Shown: positions 27,801 to 36,492, counted from the stretch's first letter. The stretch is 64,000 bases of DNA from an uncultured Synechococcus sp. (GCA_913057985.1 CAJXPL010000014.1:1-64000), one strand, 5' to 3'. Translations and numbers: made by a program. Notes: generated by a model from the sequence alone, not told the origin.

Positions 27801-29386
27801 CACTCCCACTCGATCGTGCCGGGGGGCTTGCTGGTGATGTCGAGAACCACCCGGTTCACACCCTTCACCTCATTCACAATCCGATTGGAGATGGTCTCCA
27901 TCAGGTCGTAGGGAAGACGGGACCAATCGGCGGTCATGCCGTCCTCACTGGACACACAACGCAGCACGATCGGCCAGGCATAGGTGCGTTTGTCCCCCAT
28001 CACCCCAACCGAACGCACGGGCAGCAGCACGGCAAAGGCCTGCCAGATGTCGTGATACAGCCCTGCTTCCTTGATTTCCTGGCGAACGATCAGGTCGGCA
28101 TCACGCAGGCAGTCCAGCTTCTCGTCGGTGACTTCACCCAAGATGCGGATGGCCAGACCAGGCCCCGGGAAGGGATGACGGCGCACGATCTCCTCGGGCA
28201 GGCCGAGGCTGCGGCCCACCTTGCGCACTTCATCCTTGAACAGCTTGCGCAGGGGCTCCACCAGCTTGAACTGCAGATCTTTGGGAAGTCCGCCCACGTT
28301 GTGGTGGCTCTTAATCTTCACGGCAACCCGCTCGCCAGTCTTGGGGTCCACGTTGGTGCCGGCGCTTTCGATCACGTCGGGATAGAGCGTGCCCTGGGCC
28401 AGGTAATCGAAGGGTCCGAGCCGCTTGCTCTCCTCTTCGAACACACGGATGAACTCGGTGCCGATGATCTTGCGCTTCTCCTCCGGATCGGTGATGCCCT
28501 TCAGCTTGCTGATGAACCGCTGACGGGCATTGATGTACTCCACATGGATGTTGAACTTCCGATCGAAAAAGTCCATGAGGAACTCGGGCTCACCCTTCCG
28601 CATGAAGCCCTGGTCGATGAACATGCAGGTGAGCTGATCACCAATCGCCTTTTTGAGCAGGAAGGCGAGGGTGGATGAATCCACCCCACCGGAGAGCGCC
28701 AACAGAACGCGCTTGTCGCCCACCTGCTCCCGCACCAGGCCAACGGCCTCATCGATGAACGCCGCGGTGGTCCAATCCGGATCACAACCGCAAACGTGAT
28801 ACACGAAATTGCGGATCAGGGCCATGCCGCAGGTGGAATGCACCACCTCGGGGTGGAATTGCACCCCGTAGAGCTTGCGTTGCAGGTGCGCCACCGCCGC
28901 CTCAGGCGTGTTGGCGGTGTGGGCCAGGCGCACAAACCCATCGGGCAGAGCCTTCACTGAGTCGCCATGGCTCATCCACATCGTCGAACCGTTGTCGACA
29001 TTGGTGAGCAGGTCCGTGGGGTCGTCCACTTCCAGGGGCGCCTTGCCGTATTCGGCCTTGCCCGTGGCGGCTTCCACAACGCCCCCGAGCTGCTGCACCA
29101 TCAGCTGCATCCCGTAGCAAACCCCCAGCACGGGAATGCCCAGATCCCAGATGCCGGGATCGCAGAGCGGCGCATGCTCGGCGTACACGGAACTGGGACC
29201 ACCGCTGAGGATGATTCCCTTCGGAGCCATGCGTCGCAGCTCTTCGGCCGACGTGCTGTAACCGAGCACCACCGAGAAGACCTCGGTCTCGCGCACGCGC
29301 CGGGCGATCAGCTCCGAATACTGAGAGCCGAAATCAAGGATGACGATGGCCGGCTGACGCTGACCGTCGGACGAGGGCTGGGACAT
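27800..29386 (-). CDS. guaA: GMP synthase (glutamine-hydrolysing)
   Basis: Converts XMP to GMP with glutamine-derived ammonia. An N-terminal class I amidotransferase has its catalytic cysteine at Cys90 in GVCYGMQLM and the His/Glu pair in FHPEVVHS. The PP-loop ATP pyrophosphatase has SGGVDSS near 236-242. The C-terminal dimerisation domain ends KPPGTIEWE, the standard terminus. I chose the ATG at 29386 (MSQPSSD); the open frame extends 26 codons upstream without family-like sequence. It sits 32 bases downstream of cbiD. Confidence 0.97.
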   Translation of the reverse strand: MSQPSSDGQRQPAIVILDFGSQYSELIARRVRETEVFSVVLGYSTSAEELRRMAPKGIILSGGPSSVYAEHAPLCDPGIWDLGIPVLGVCYGMQLMVQQLGGVVEAATGKAEYGKAPLEVDDPTDLLTNVDNGSTMWMSHGDSVKALPDGFVRLAHTANTPEAAVAHLQRKLYGVQFHPEVVHSTCGMALIRNFVYHVCGCDPDWTTAAFIDEAVGLVREQVGDKRVLLALSGGVDSSTLAFLLKKAIGDQLTCMFIDQGFMRKGEPEFLMDFFDRKFNIHVEYINARQRFISKLKGITDPEEKRKIIGTEFIRVFEEESKRLGPFDYLAQGTLYPDVIESAGTNVDPKTGERVAVKIKSHHNVGGLPKDLQFKLVEPLRKLFKDEVRKVGRSLGLPEEIVRRHPFPGPGLAIRILGEVTDEKLDCLRDADLIVRQEIKEAGLYHDIWQAFAVLLPVRSVGVMGDKRTYAWPIVLRCVSSEDGMTADWSRLPYDLMETISNRIVNEVKGVNRVVLDITSKPPGTIEWE

Positions 29387-29418
29387 CGATCCTGGGAGGT
29401 ATCGCTCGCGGACGAGCG

Positions 29419-30525
29419 TCAATCCCTCAATGTAAAGAAGCGCTTCTCCCCCTCCGGTCCCCACCAGCGCAGGGTGCGGCTTCGGTCGAACAGAGCAGCA
29501 CCAATCCGCATGGACCAGGCGCCGTAGCGATCCACATAGGACTGGCTGCGCCGCTCCACGATCGCAGCCAGATGCTGCCCAAGGGCCATGGCTTGCTCAA
29601 CCTCCAGTGCCTGAAAGGCCTCCTCAACGGATGCAGCACCCCGCAGTTGCAGCAACTGAGCCACCGACAAACCGGCATCCAGGCCAAGGGCCACAAGCAC
29701 CTCCAGACGGCCGTCTGCCAGGTGGTGATGGGTGTGAAAGATGCCGCCGGCCAGCTTGATCAACTTGCCGTGGTAACCGAGCAGCAGCAGATCGCGAACA
29801 CCGGCTTCCGCCGCGGCCACCAGCACGGGCCCCACCCAGTTCCCCACCTTCAGCACGGGCCCCAGACCCTGCTGGCGGGCCAGATCCAAGCCGTTCTCAC
29901 CGATCACCAGAACGAGGCGTCCCTGAAACGCCGCATCCGCAGCGAGCGCCCTGAGGTCTGCCAGCACCTGCTGCAGTTGATCCGGTGCGGCGCTGCGCTG
30001 CACCTCCGCCTGGGTGCCGATCAACGCCAGACCATCAACAACACCGAAGGCAGCATTGCTGGTGCGTTCGGCCAGGACGCGGCCCCTCGGAAGAATCGGC
30101 TGCACCAGCAAGCCCCGACCTGGCGGCACCAAGGGCAGCAGATTCCGCTCCAACAGCTCACGGGCAAAACCGGAGAGACAGACGTCCCCCTCAGCACCAA
30201 AACGACCCACCCCTTCTCCGGCCTGCAGCTCGAGCACCGGCTGGGATGCAGCGATCCAGGCCACCCGCACCCAGACCTCAAGATCCCGCGTCAGATCAAG
30301 GCCAGGCCCTGGATCACAACGGCTGATGCCCAGGGCCTCACCTGGTGCCAGAGGAGCCGCCGAGCAGACAGGCACCTGCATCGAAGGTTGATCTGACCCC
30401 TGACTCAACTGCTGCTCAGGCTCAAACGACTCACCAAGCAACACCTGCAGGGCCGCCTTGGCCGCCGCCGCCACCCACACCGGCAGGGTCAATCCAGAAC
30501 GGGAGGGGGCGATGGAACCGGACAA
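29419..30525 (-). CDS. cbiD: Cobalt-precorrin-5B (C1)-methyltransferase
   Basis: Methylates C1 of the corrin ring in the anaerobic-type cobamide pathway used by picocyanobacteria, which make pseudocobalamin. The N-terminal substrate-binding half has [15 protein letters not shown]-like sequence. The SAM-binding half has [17 protein letters not shown] and [22 protein letters not shown], both CbiD signatures. Length of 368 residues is normal. The start is a TTG at 30525, 38 bases from the divergent aminotransferase gene. No cobalamin riboswitch fits in that space. Confidence 0.9.
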   Translation of the reverse strand: MSGSIAPSRSGLTLPVWVAAAAKAALQVLLGESFEPEQQLSQGSDQPSMQVPVCSAAPLAPGEALGISRCDPGPGLDLTRDLEVWVRVAWIAASQPVLELQAGEGVGRFGAEGDVCLSGFARELLERNLLPLVPPGRGLLVQPILPRGRVLAERTSNAAFGVVDGLALIGTQAEVQRSAAPDQLQQVLADLRALAADAAFQGRLVLVIGENGLDLARQQGLGPVLKVGNWVGPVLVAAAEAGVRDLLLLGYHGKLIKLAGGIFHTHHHLADGRLEVLVALGLDAGLSVAQLLQLRGAASVEEAFQALEVEQAMALGQHLAAIVERRSQSYVDRYGAWSMRIGAALFDRSRTLRWWGPEGEKRFFTLRD

Positions 30526-30563
30526 GCTGTTTTCTAGAGTCGCCGATTGGCATCCCCCGCGCC

Positions 30564-31712
30564 ATGCAGGACAAGCTCACCCTGATGATTCCGGGCCCCA
30601 CCCCGGTGCCGGAAACGGTGCTGAAGGCCATGGGTCGTCACCCCATCGGCCACCGCAGCGGGGAGTTCCAGGCCATCGTGCGGCGCACCACCGAACAGCT
30701 CAAGTGGCTGCACCAGACGACAAGCGACGTGCTGGTGATCACCGGCAGCGGAACCGCCGCCATGGAAGCGGGAATCATCAACACCCTCAGCCGCGGCGAC
30801 AAGGTGCTCTGCGGTGACAACGGCAAGTTCGGCGAACGCTGGGTCAAGGTGGCCCGCGCCTATGGGCTGGATGTTGAGGTTATCAAGGCGGAGTGGGGCC
30901 AACCCCTCGATCCCGAAGCCTTCCGCTCAGCGTTGGAAGCCGACAGCGCCAAAGCGATCAAGGCCGTGATCCTCACCCACTCGGAAACCTCGACAGGGGT
31001 GATCAATGACCTGGAGAGCATTGCCCGTCACGTGAAGGCCCACGGCACGGCCTTGACCCTGGCGGACTGCGTCACCAGCCTTGGTGCCACCAACGTCCCG
31101 ATGGATGAATGGGGACTGGATGCGGTGGCCTCAGGCGCGCAGAAGGGCTACATGCTTCCACCGGGCCTCAGTTTTGTGGCCATGAGTGCACGGGCCTGGG
31201 AGGCCTATGAGCGCTCCGATCTGCCCAAGTTCTATCTGGATCTGGGCCCTTACCGGAAAACGGCGGCGAAGGACAGCAACCCCTTCACCCCGGCCGTGAA
31301 CCTCTACTTCGGCCTGGAAGCTGCTCTGGACATGATGCAGAAGGAAGGTCTGGAGGCGATTTTTGCCCGCCACGCCCGCCATCGCGCTGCCGCCCAGGCA
31401 GGCATGAAGGCGATGGGCTTGCCCCTGTTTGCCGCCGAGGGTTGCGGCAGCCCGGCCATCACCGCAGTGGCCCCCGAAGGCATCGATGCCGAACAGTTGC
31501 GTAAAGCCGTGAAGGAGAAGTTCGACATTCTTCTGGCTGGAGGACAAGACCATCTGAAAGGTCAGGTGTTCCGCATCGGCCATCTCGGCTACGTCTGCGA
31601 CCGGGATGTGCTGACCGCCGTCGCTGCGATTGAATCCACCCTTCAGTCCCTTGGTCTACACAAAGGCAGCATGGGAGCAGGGGTGGCTGCAGCCTCCGCC
31701 GCTCTCGGCTAA
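30564..31712 (+). CDS. Class V aminotransferase (alanine/serine:glyoxylate type)
   Basis: PLP enzyme of the AGXT/SGAT group, which also includes proteins once labelled soluble hydrogenase small subunit. It starts MIPGPTPVPETVL, typical of the group. Asp168 in LADCVTS contacts the cofactor, and the PLP lysine is Lys194 in GAQKGYMLPPG. The C-terminal arginine in VFRIGHLGY binds substrate carboxylate. In a photorespiring cyanobacterium a glyoxylate-to-glycine role is likely. The ATG at 30564 starts the conserved sequence; the longer frame upstream overlaps cbiD antisense. Confidence 0.9.
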   Translation: MQDKLTLMIPGPTPVPETVLKAMGRHPIGHRSGEFQAIVRRTTEQLKWLHQTTSDVLVITGSGTAAMEAGIINTLSRGDKVLCGDNGKFGERWVKVARAYGLDVEVIKAEWGQPLDPEAFRSALEADSAKAIKAVILTHSETSTGVINDLESIARHVKAHGTALTLADCVTSLGATNVPMDEWGLDAVASGAQKGYMLPPGLSFVAMSARAWEAYERSDLPKFYLDLGPYRKTAAKDSNPFTPAVNLYFGLEAALDMMQKEGLEAIFARHARHRAAAQAGMKAMGLPLFAAEGCGSPAITAVAPEGIDAEQLRKAVKEKFDILLAGGQDHLKGQVFRIGHLGYVCDRDVLTAVAAIESTLQSLGLHKGSMGAGVAAASAALG

Positions 31713-31721
31713 AACACAGGT

Positions 31722-31739
31722 GGCGAGAGCGATCTCGCC
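31722..31739 (+). terminator. Hairpin between the aminotransferase gene and tRNA-Gly
   Basis: A perfect seven-base inverted repeat (GGCGAGA / TCTCGCC) with a four-base loop lies ten bases after the aminotransferase stop. It is followed by CCTTTG, only a short T-run. It could end the upstream transcript or mark processing just before the tRNA. Confidence 0.45.
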
Positions 31740-31744
31740 CCTTT

Positions 31745-31816
31745 GCGGGTGTAATTCAGTGGTAGAATGTCAGCTTCCCAAGCTGAACGTCGCCGGTTCG
31801 AGTCCGGTCACCCGCT
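31745..31816 (+). tRNA. tRNA-Gly (anticodon CCC)
   Basis: Cloverleaf by eye. The acceptor stem GCGGGTG pairs with CACCCGC and the discriminator base is T. The anticodon stem TCAGC/GCTGA encloses the loop TTCCCAA with anticodon CCC, reading GGG. The T arm contains GGTTCGAGTCC. CCA is not encoded. 72 nucleotides. Confidence 0.95.
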
Positions 31817-31837
31817 TGAACAAATTTCAAACGCTCA

Positions 31838-32059
31838 TCAAGAACGAGACTTGACGAGCTGGAGAACCTGAGGCCCAGCGCACCCAGCACGGCGCTCGTG
31901 TTCCAGGGCCTGCAAGATCAACGAGCCTGCTTCATTGATGCGGCCATCTTCTGCACAGTGGCGGGCCTTGATAAACAAAGCCTGAGCTGCTGATTCATGG
32001 TCCTGACGCTGTTGAGCAGCCGTCTCTGATTGTTTTGTTTTCGTAAGCGTCAGGGTCAA
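31838..32059 (-). CDS. Small hypothetical helical protein
   Basis: Not recognised. 73 residues from a TTG start, with a possible ribosome binding site AAGGGAA eight bases upstream. It is helical and TPR-like (AAQALFIKARHCAEDGRINEAGSLILQALEHERRAG). Its stop is 21 bases from the tRNA end, convergent with it. Support is only that the sequence reads as a plausible amphipathic helix pair; it might not be expressed. Confidence 0.4.
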   Translation of the reverse strand: MTLTLTKTKQSETAAQQRQDHESAAQALFIKARHCAEDGRINEAGSLILQALEHERRAGCAGPQVLQLVKSRS

Positions 32060-32167
32060 CGTTCGAATTCCCTTGTCAACAAAAGAGTAGCTCTAATTGA
32101 TACTTAGGCCATCCCACACGCGATCTGCACGATTACCGTTCAACCCCGTCGATTGCTTGGGTTCCGA

Positions 32168-32386
32168 TCAGGTACCCGGTTCCTCTGCATTGCCCCCCAG
32201 ATCGGCAATTCGGTCGCGCAACTGCGAGCAACGGCGCTGATCGCCTTTGGCTTCAGCGAGGGCGAGCGCGAATTCCAGCTTCTCGAGCTGATGACCACCT
32301 TCAAGGAAACCTGACCGGGTCCAGATGGTCATGCCATGCAAGGTGCGAGAAGCACAAGCATTGGAGGCAGGGATGGTGGTCGCCAT
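32168..32386 (-). CDS. Small hypothetical protein with a strong ribosome binding site
   Basis: Not recognised. 72 residues. The ATG is preceded on its strand by AGAAAGGTAACT, one of the better ribosome binding sites in the window, which supports translation. An N-terminal polar part (TIWTRSGFLEGGHQLEKLEFALALAEAKGD) leads to an amphipathic helix and an acidic tail. There are two cysteines, at about residues 11 and 53. No membrane segment. Confidence 0.55.
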   Translation of the reverse strand: MATTIPASNACASRTLHGMTIWTRSGFLEGGHQLEKLEFALALAEAKGDQRRCSQLRDRIADLGGNAEEPGT

Positions 32387-32424
32387 AGTTACCTTTCTTT
32401 TTATTTTGGCACCGCGCGCTACCC

Positions 32425-32748
32425 CTACGCGACATCGCGGCTCGCTTCTGTTTCGGCCTCCTGACCCCAGGCATGGTTCTGGGAGAACTCTTCAGCCATT
32501 TCAATCTCTGGGATCGGAGCTGTGCTCTCCAAAAGCTCCCGCGTTTCCCGCAGCAGAGCTTCAACGCCCTCGAGCGTGGAGATCTCTTCGTCTGGAACAA
32601 CATTCAGATTCTGCTGCTGCTGGCGCAGTTGCAGCTCAAGCGCTTCCTGACGCTGTTCCAGTTTCACCAAACGCTGCGACAGAGTCGTGATGGTTTGCGC
32701 GAGATCTTCCGCAGTGCGGGTGATCCGAAAGGACACGGAGGACGTCAT
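32425..32748 (-). CDS. Coiled-coil hypothetical protein
   Basis: Not recognised. 107 residues from the ATG at 32748 (MTSSVSFRITRTAEDL). A continuous coiled coil with heptad-like leucines runs from about 10 to 50 (LAQTITTLSQRLVKLEQRQEAL), ending in a glutamine-rich stretch. An acidic C-terminal part follows. The open frame runs 33 codons further upstream, but that part overlaps the divergent membrane-protein gene. A cytoplasmic adaptor or regulator is possible; nothing more specific can be said. Confidence 0.6.
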   Translation of the reverse strand: MTSSVSFRITRTAEDLAQTITTLSQRLVKLEQRQEALELQLRQQQQNLNVVPDEEISTLEGVEALLRETRELLESTAPIPEIEMAEEFSQNHAWGQEAETEASRDVA

Positions 32749-32831
32749 CACCGAAAGCTGATGGTTGCGCTGATGACAACACAGGAGCGCCGCTGTCTCA
32801 AGATCAAGCTGACATAACGCGATCGAGACCG

Positions 32832-33344
32832 ATGCCTTCCTTGGCAACGCTGGCGCTGTACCTGCTGGCTGGAACCGCCATCGGACTGCTGGCTCTGTTC
32901 AGCGGCATTCCCGCCGCACCTCTGGCAGGGGCCTTGCTGGGTGCTGGCATCGTCAGCATGAGCGGCCAGCTGGAACCAGCCACATGGCCAGCGGGAACGC
33001 GCACGGTTCTGGAGATCGGCATCGGCACCGTGATCGGAACCGGCCTGACACGAGCGTCCTTGGAGCAACTGCAACTTCTCTGGAAACCAGCAGTTCTGAT
33101 CACCCTGGCGCTGGTGCTGACAGGACTGGTCGTCGGCCTCTGGACCAGCCGCTTGCTCGGCATTGATCCCGTCGTGGCCTTGCTGGGCGCTGCCCCGGGT
33201 GGCATCAGTGGCATGAGCCTGGTCGGTGCCGAATTCGGCGTTGGTGCCGCGGTGGCCGCCCTCCATGCCGTGCGGCTGATCACCGTGCTGCTGGTGCTGC
33301 CGCTGGTGGTGCGGCTGATCGTGCCCTCGACAGCTGGAAGCTGA
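32832..33344 (+). CDS. AbrB-type (COG3180-like) small membrane protein
   Basis: 170 residues, almost all hydrophobic, with about five spans. The pattern LLALFSGIPAAPLAGALLGAG at the N-terminus and LLGAAPGGISGMSLVGAEFGVG in the middle is typical of the AbrB/YgjV-like duplicated membrane domain. Family members usually have two copies in about 350 residues; here there is one copy, so it would work as a homodimer or with a partner. Despite the family name it is not the DNA-binding AbrB. Substrate unknown. Confidence 0.65.
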   Translation: MPSLATLALYLLAGTAIGLLALFSGIPAAPLAGALLGAGIVSMSGQLEPATWPAGTRTVLEIGIGTVIGTGLTRASLEQLQLLWKPAVLITLALVLTGLVVGLWTSRLLGIDPVVALLGAAPGGISGMSLVGAEFGVGAAVAALHAVRLITVLLVLPLVVRLIVPSTAGS

Positions 33345-33377
33345 TCGATACCTTGGGATTAATCCACAACTGACGTC

Positions 33378-33791
33378 ATGGGTCCGAGCAGCAGGTCATC
33401 GCTGGTTCTCTCCGCCGCGGCCCTGATCGGCGTTCTCAGCCCCATGACCTCCCCCCTGCAAGCGGCCGAAGCCACCGAAGAGAAGGGGGCCAAGATCTAT
33501 TGCTTCATGCGGTCCAGCGGCAACGACCACGAGGTGAGCTGGAATGCCGCCTACGCCGTGATCAAGCGGCAGCGCAGCGGCGTTTTCAAAACATCCCCGG
33601 AGCATGCCTCGGTGATGATTACGGAAGCCGTCGTCCAGGACCCCGGCAATTTCCCCGACTGTGGCCAGTTCCTTGGTGATCTGTTCGGCGGGAACACTCA
33701 ACCAGCCACCGCTGCCGCCCTTGCAAACTCCTCCTCCGACACCGAAAGCAGCATCGAGAGCAGCGACGACACCACGCGCTACAGCTACTGA
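33378..33791 (+). CDS. Secreted small cyanobacterial protein (DUF6554-like)
   Basis: The N-terminal signal peptide (residues 1-30, SLVLSAAALIGVLSPMTSPLQAAEA) has a probable cleavage after QAA. The mature domain (KIYCFMRSSGNDHEVSWNAAYAVIKRQRSGVFKTSPEHASVMITEAVV) has two cysteines that could form a disulfide. A serine/aspartate-rich tail of about 30 residues follows. I associate the pattern with a cyanobacteria-only family (DUF6554), from memory. Function is unknown. Confidence 0.68.
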   Translation: MGPSSRSSLVLSAAALIGVLSPMTSPLQAAEATEEKGAKIYCFMRSSGNDHEVSWNAAYAVIKRQRSGVFKTSPEHASVMITEAVVQDPGNFPDCGQFLGDLFGGNTQPATAAALANSSSDTESSIESSDDTTRYSY

Positions 33792-34173
33792 GCCCTCAGG
33801 GCTTCTGGGGCTGATCCTTCTGGCTGCCGTGTTGGTGGCTGGCTGCCAGAGCAAGCAACCCGCGACGCCTGCCAACACACCGACGCCGCTCGTCTCCAGT
33901 TGCCTCAGCGGGTTCCGCATGGATGACCTTGAGCTGATGGTCAAACGCTGTGATGAGGCCATCGAGCAGACACCGGATCAGGCCGATCTGCATCGCGACC
34001 GCGCCCTTGTCTTGACCCTGCTTGGCCATCAAGCCAAAGCCTGCGACGACGTCGCAATGGCAGTGTCGCTGCTGAAGCAGTCGAGCCAACCGGTCGATCC
34101 GATGCTGCAGCACGAACTCCGGGTGCGTCAGAGCAGCTGCAAACAATCCCGCACCATGGCGGGGAGTGATTGA
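33721..34173 (+). CDS. Putative lipoprotein, start uncertain
   Basis: The sequence GLILLAAVLVAGCQSKQ is a convincing lipobox with the lipidated cysteine near 33844. The mature part has a helical repeat (CDEAIEQTPDQADLHRDRALVLTLLGHQAKACDDVAMA) resembling TPRs, and five cysteines after the lipidated one. No ATG lies just upstream. The nearest in-frame standard start is TTG 33721, which overlaps the previous gene by 71 bases and gives a long, basic n-region; a GTG at 33661 is the next. A non-standard CTG start near 33803-33812 is another option. The 3' end overlaps the convergent helicase gene by 46 bases. Confidence 0.55.
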   Translation: MQTPPPTPKAASRAATTPRATATEPSGLLGLILLAAVLVAGCQSKQPATPANTPTPLVSSCLSGFRMDDLELMVKRCDEAIEQTPDQADLHRDRALVLTLLGHQAKACDDVAMAVSLLKQSSQPVDPMLQHELRVRQSSCKQSRTMAGSD

Positions 34174-35756
34174 CGTTGCAGCGTCAAGCGTCGGGGCCCC
34201 AGCAACACCTCGATCCGTTCCGCCTTGCTCGCCAACAGACCATCCACGAGCTGATCCGCTGCACCGAGCTGCAGCCAATGGCAGGTCAAGCCATCCCCCA
34301 TCCCCAGACGATGACAGCGATCTTCCGCTTGTTCGAGATCCCCTGGCGTCCAAGGGCGTTCCAGCAAGATCACATGACGGGCCCTGTGCAGGGTGAAGCC
34401 AAGGGCACCGGTACCGAAGGTGGCGAGCAGACAATCGTTCTGACCCTGCTGAAAGCGATCCACACTCTCCTGACGTTCGGCAGGCCGTTGGCGACCGGTC
34501 AACAATTCCCCCCCGAGGGTTTGATGCAACAGCTGCAGCGGAGCCACAAAGCCACTGAACAGCACCACCGCCTCCCCTTGCCGGCGCAATGACTCCACCA
34601 GCTGCTGGGCCGCCGGCAGTTTGAATTCCGCCGCGATCTGGCGCATGGAGGTGAGCAGAGCCAGGTGCTCAGCATCCCGTCGCACCTCCCCGAGACGGGC
34701 CCGACGCCGGTAGTCATCCAGGACCAGCTCGACGCGATGGTCGAAACCTGTGAGTTCAGCCTCCGACAACGCCACAGGCTGAAGGCATCTCTGCTTGGGA
34801 GGAAGGTCCACCACCTGCCGCTTGCGGCGATGCAGGATTAACGGTCGACTCAGCCGCCGCAGCTCCTCCAGCTGACTGGCACCGGTGGCCTGCCAACGTT
34901 TGCCGGTTTGGCCCTCCCGCCAGTGGCCCTGGCAATAGCGCTCTTCGAACTGGCGTTGATCCCGAGCAATCGGATGATCCATCGCCGCCAGCAGGGGATA
35001 CAGCTGGGACGGGCGACCGTTCTTCATCGGGGTTCCCGTGAGCATCCAGATCGCCCGCAGACGGGGATGACGGGCCAGACGCAGCAAGGCAGCCGTGCGC
35101 TGCGCCTGAAGCGACTGGGCGTAGTGCGCTTCATCCACCACCAGGAGCGTCCCAGCTGGTGGCAGGGTGTCGGGAAGCCGAGCCCAACTCACCAACTCAA
35201 GCTCAACCCCGAGAGCCTCTGATTCCCGGCGCCAGTGGGGATGCAGGCCGACGGGAGCCACCACCAGCAACCGCAGCTCAGCGCAGCGCATCAGGGCACG
35301 GGCCGCCAACAGAGCTGTAAGGGTCTTCCCCAGCCCCATCTCATCCGCCAGAACGGCGCCGCGACGGGCCAGGAGCCAGCGGACCCCGGAGCGTTGATGG
35401 CGCAGAGGCCGACGACCATCCTGCAGGACTTCGTCGAGATCTGCTGCGGCAACAAGGGTCCGGTGCGGTGGCAGCGGCGGCAGCGGCTGCTGGCACCAGT
35501 CGAGCCACTGCTGCAATGAGGAGGTGACGGGGAAACGGCGCCCCAGGGCCTGCTGAAGCGCATCGGCTGCAGCCAAGGGGAAATCCCACCCCTGGCCAGC
35601 GCCGTTCCAACGCCCGCGGGGCTTGATCCGCCGCAACTGGGACTGAGTCACCGCATCAAAGGGGCTGACCACGCGAATCAGACCCGCTGGGGACAGATCC
35701 AGGCAACAGGTCAATGTGGGTTTTGACGGCACCAACAGGCCCCCACAAACAATCAT
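34128..35756 (-). CDS. SNF2-family DNA helicase with HARP-like N-terminus
   Basis: A compact 542-residue Swi2/Snf2 ATPase. Residues 20-75 (VVSPFDAVTQSQLRRIKPRGRW, then GWDFPLAAADAL) resemble the HARP module of SMARCAL1-type annealing helicases. The helicase core follows with HQRSGVRWLLA, Walker A DEMGLGKT near 138-145, DEAH near 211, and LTGTPMKN. In lobe 2 come LFSGFVAPLQLLH, FGTGALGFTLHRARHVILLERPW and AEDRCHRLG. A role in fork repair or remodelling is inferred from family. HNH nuclease sequence is not fused here, but an HNH gene lies divergently 138 bases away. Confidence 0.85.
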   Translation of the reverse strand: MIVCGGLLVPSKPTLTCCLDLSPAGLIRVVSPFDAVTQSQLRRIKPRGRWNGAGQGWDFPLAAADALQQALGRRFPVTSSLQQWLDWCQQPLPPLPPHRTLVAAADLDEVLQDGRRPLRHQRSGVRWLLARRGAVLADEMGLGKTLTALLAARALMRCAELRLLVVAPVGLHPHWRRESEALGVELELVSWARLPDTLPPAGTLLVVDEAHYAQSLQAQRTAALLRLARHPRLRAIWMLTGTPMKNGRPSQLYPLLAAMDHPIARDQRQFEERYCQGHWREGQTGKRWQATGASQLEELRRLSRPLILHRRKRQVVDLPPKQRCLQPVALSEAELTGFDHRVELVLDDYRRRARLGEVRRDAEHLALLTSMRQIAAEFKLPAAQQLVESLRRQGEAVVLFSGFVAPLQLLHQTLGGELLTGRQRPAERQESVDRFQQGQNDCLLATFGTGALGFTLHRARHVILLERPWTPGDLEQAEDRCHRLGMGDGLTCHWLQLGAADQLVDGLLASKAERIEVLLGPRRLTLQRQSLPAMVRDCLQLL

Positions 35757-35893
35757 CTTAGTGAACCCAGATCAGCACGCAAGCATTGAGATCAAGATTC
35801 ACATCACAGGCTGAAAAATTATCGAAAATGCAGCGCTCGACACATTGACGGGCTTTTCGTTCAAGGCAGAATTCTCGCAACCGATGCATTCGG

Positions 35894-36289
35894 ATGCATA
35901 GCAGGGACGCGGTTTTTCTCGACGAACTCTGTCCCAAATTACGCGTTAGAAGATGGCGACAGTCTCTTCACACTTTTACCGGCAAAAGTTGTATTTATTG
36001 CGGAAAACCTTCCGAATCAATTGATCACATTCACCCTCAGGCCAAAGGGGGTTCAAGCGTTACTGAAAACTGCGTACCGGCGTGTCTGTCGTGCAACGGC
36101 CGCAAATCGGACGCCGACGTTTTCGACTGGTACCGGCGACAGCGCTTCTATGACCCACGCCGCGCCATGGCGATTCGGGCCTGGATGGATGGCGACCTTC
36201 GGCTCGCCGTTCGCCTGCTGCAGTGGGCCCAACCGGATCAGCCCATCAACGAGCCGGACGACATCTCAATCGCGGCTCAGGCCGCCTGA
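35894..36289 (+). CDS. HNH endonuclease
   Basis: A 131-residue protein with a compact HNH nuclease. The zinc pair is CIYCGKP, the catalytic segment IDHIHPQAKGGSS, the asparagine is in VTENCVPAC, and the second zinc pair is CLSCNGRKS. A basic N-terminal helix and a C-terminal tryptophan-rich helical tail surround it. Such free-standing HNH genes are common in cyanobacteria; the target is not known. The 137 bases upstream are comparatively AT-rich and hold a GATGCAT direct repeat just before the start. Confidence 0.82.
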   Translation: MHSRDAVFLDELCPKLRVRRWRQSLHTFTGKSCIYCGKPSESIDHIHPQAKGGSSVTENCVPACLSCNGRKSDADVFDWYRRQRFYDPRRAMAIRAWMDGDLRLAVRLLQWAQPDQPINEPDDISIAAQAA

Positions 36290-36292
36290 GGC

Positions 36293-36460
36293 TCACCAAA
36301 CCCGGCAGACATCCAAGGAGTGGTGACGCTGGCAGATGGAGGCCTGAACGCCTGGGTCTTCAGGGGCCAGCACCGCAGCACCGGCGAGCAGGGCAGCCGT
36401 CAGGATGGCCCGAAGCACGATGGGCCCGGAGCGGGAACGATGGAGAGACGACGACGTCAC
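36293..36460 (-). CDS. Small secreted peptide, 55 residues, two cysteines
   Basis: Read directly from the reverse strand. A GTG start at 36460 gives a basic n-region (MTSSSLHRSRSGPIVLR), a hydrophobic core (AILTALLAGAAVLA-like, residues 18-32) and a short mature part of about 20 residues ending CQRHHSLDVCRVW. The two cysteines are nine residues apart and may form a disulfide. The gene exactly fills the space between the HNH gene (3 bases away, convergent) and the divergent SDR gene. I know of similar short Cys-terminal peptides in picocyanobacteria only by impression. Confidence 0.5.
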   Translation of the reverse strand: MTSSSLHRSRSGPIVLRAILTAALLAGAAVLAPEDPGVQASICQRHHSLDVCRVW

Positions 36461-36463
36461 GAC

Positions 36464-36491
36464 AGTACATTTGATCTAATACAGGTGTACT
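36464..36491. promoter_or_regulatory. Two abutting LexA-like boxes between divergent genes
   Basis: AGTACATTTGATCT at 36464-36477 and, on the other strand, AGTACACCTGTATT at 36478-36491 each match the cyanobacterial LexA consensus RGTACNNNDGTWCB (as I recall it) with one mismatch. They abut and fill the space between the 55-residue peptide gene and the SDR gene, where both promoters must lie. DNA-damage or LexA control is inferred. Confidence 0.35.
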
Positions 36492-36492
36492 G

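Noticed and set aside
36420-36492. IS end or attachment site near the paired AGTAC boxes
   Set aside because: No transposase, no target duplication and no matching second copy seen; LexA-like boxes explain the symmetry better.
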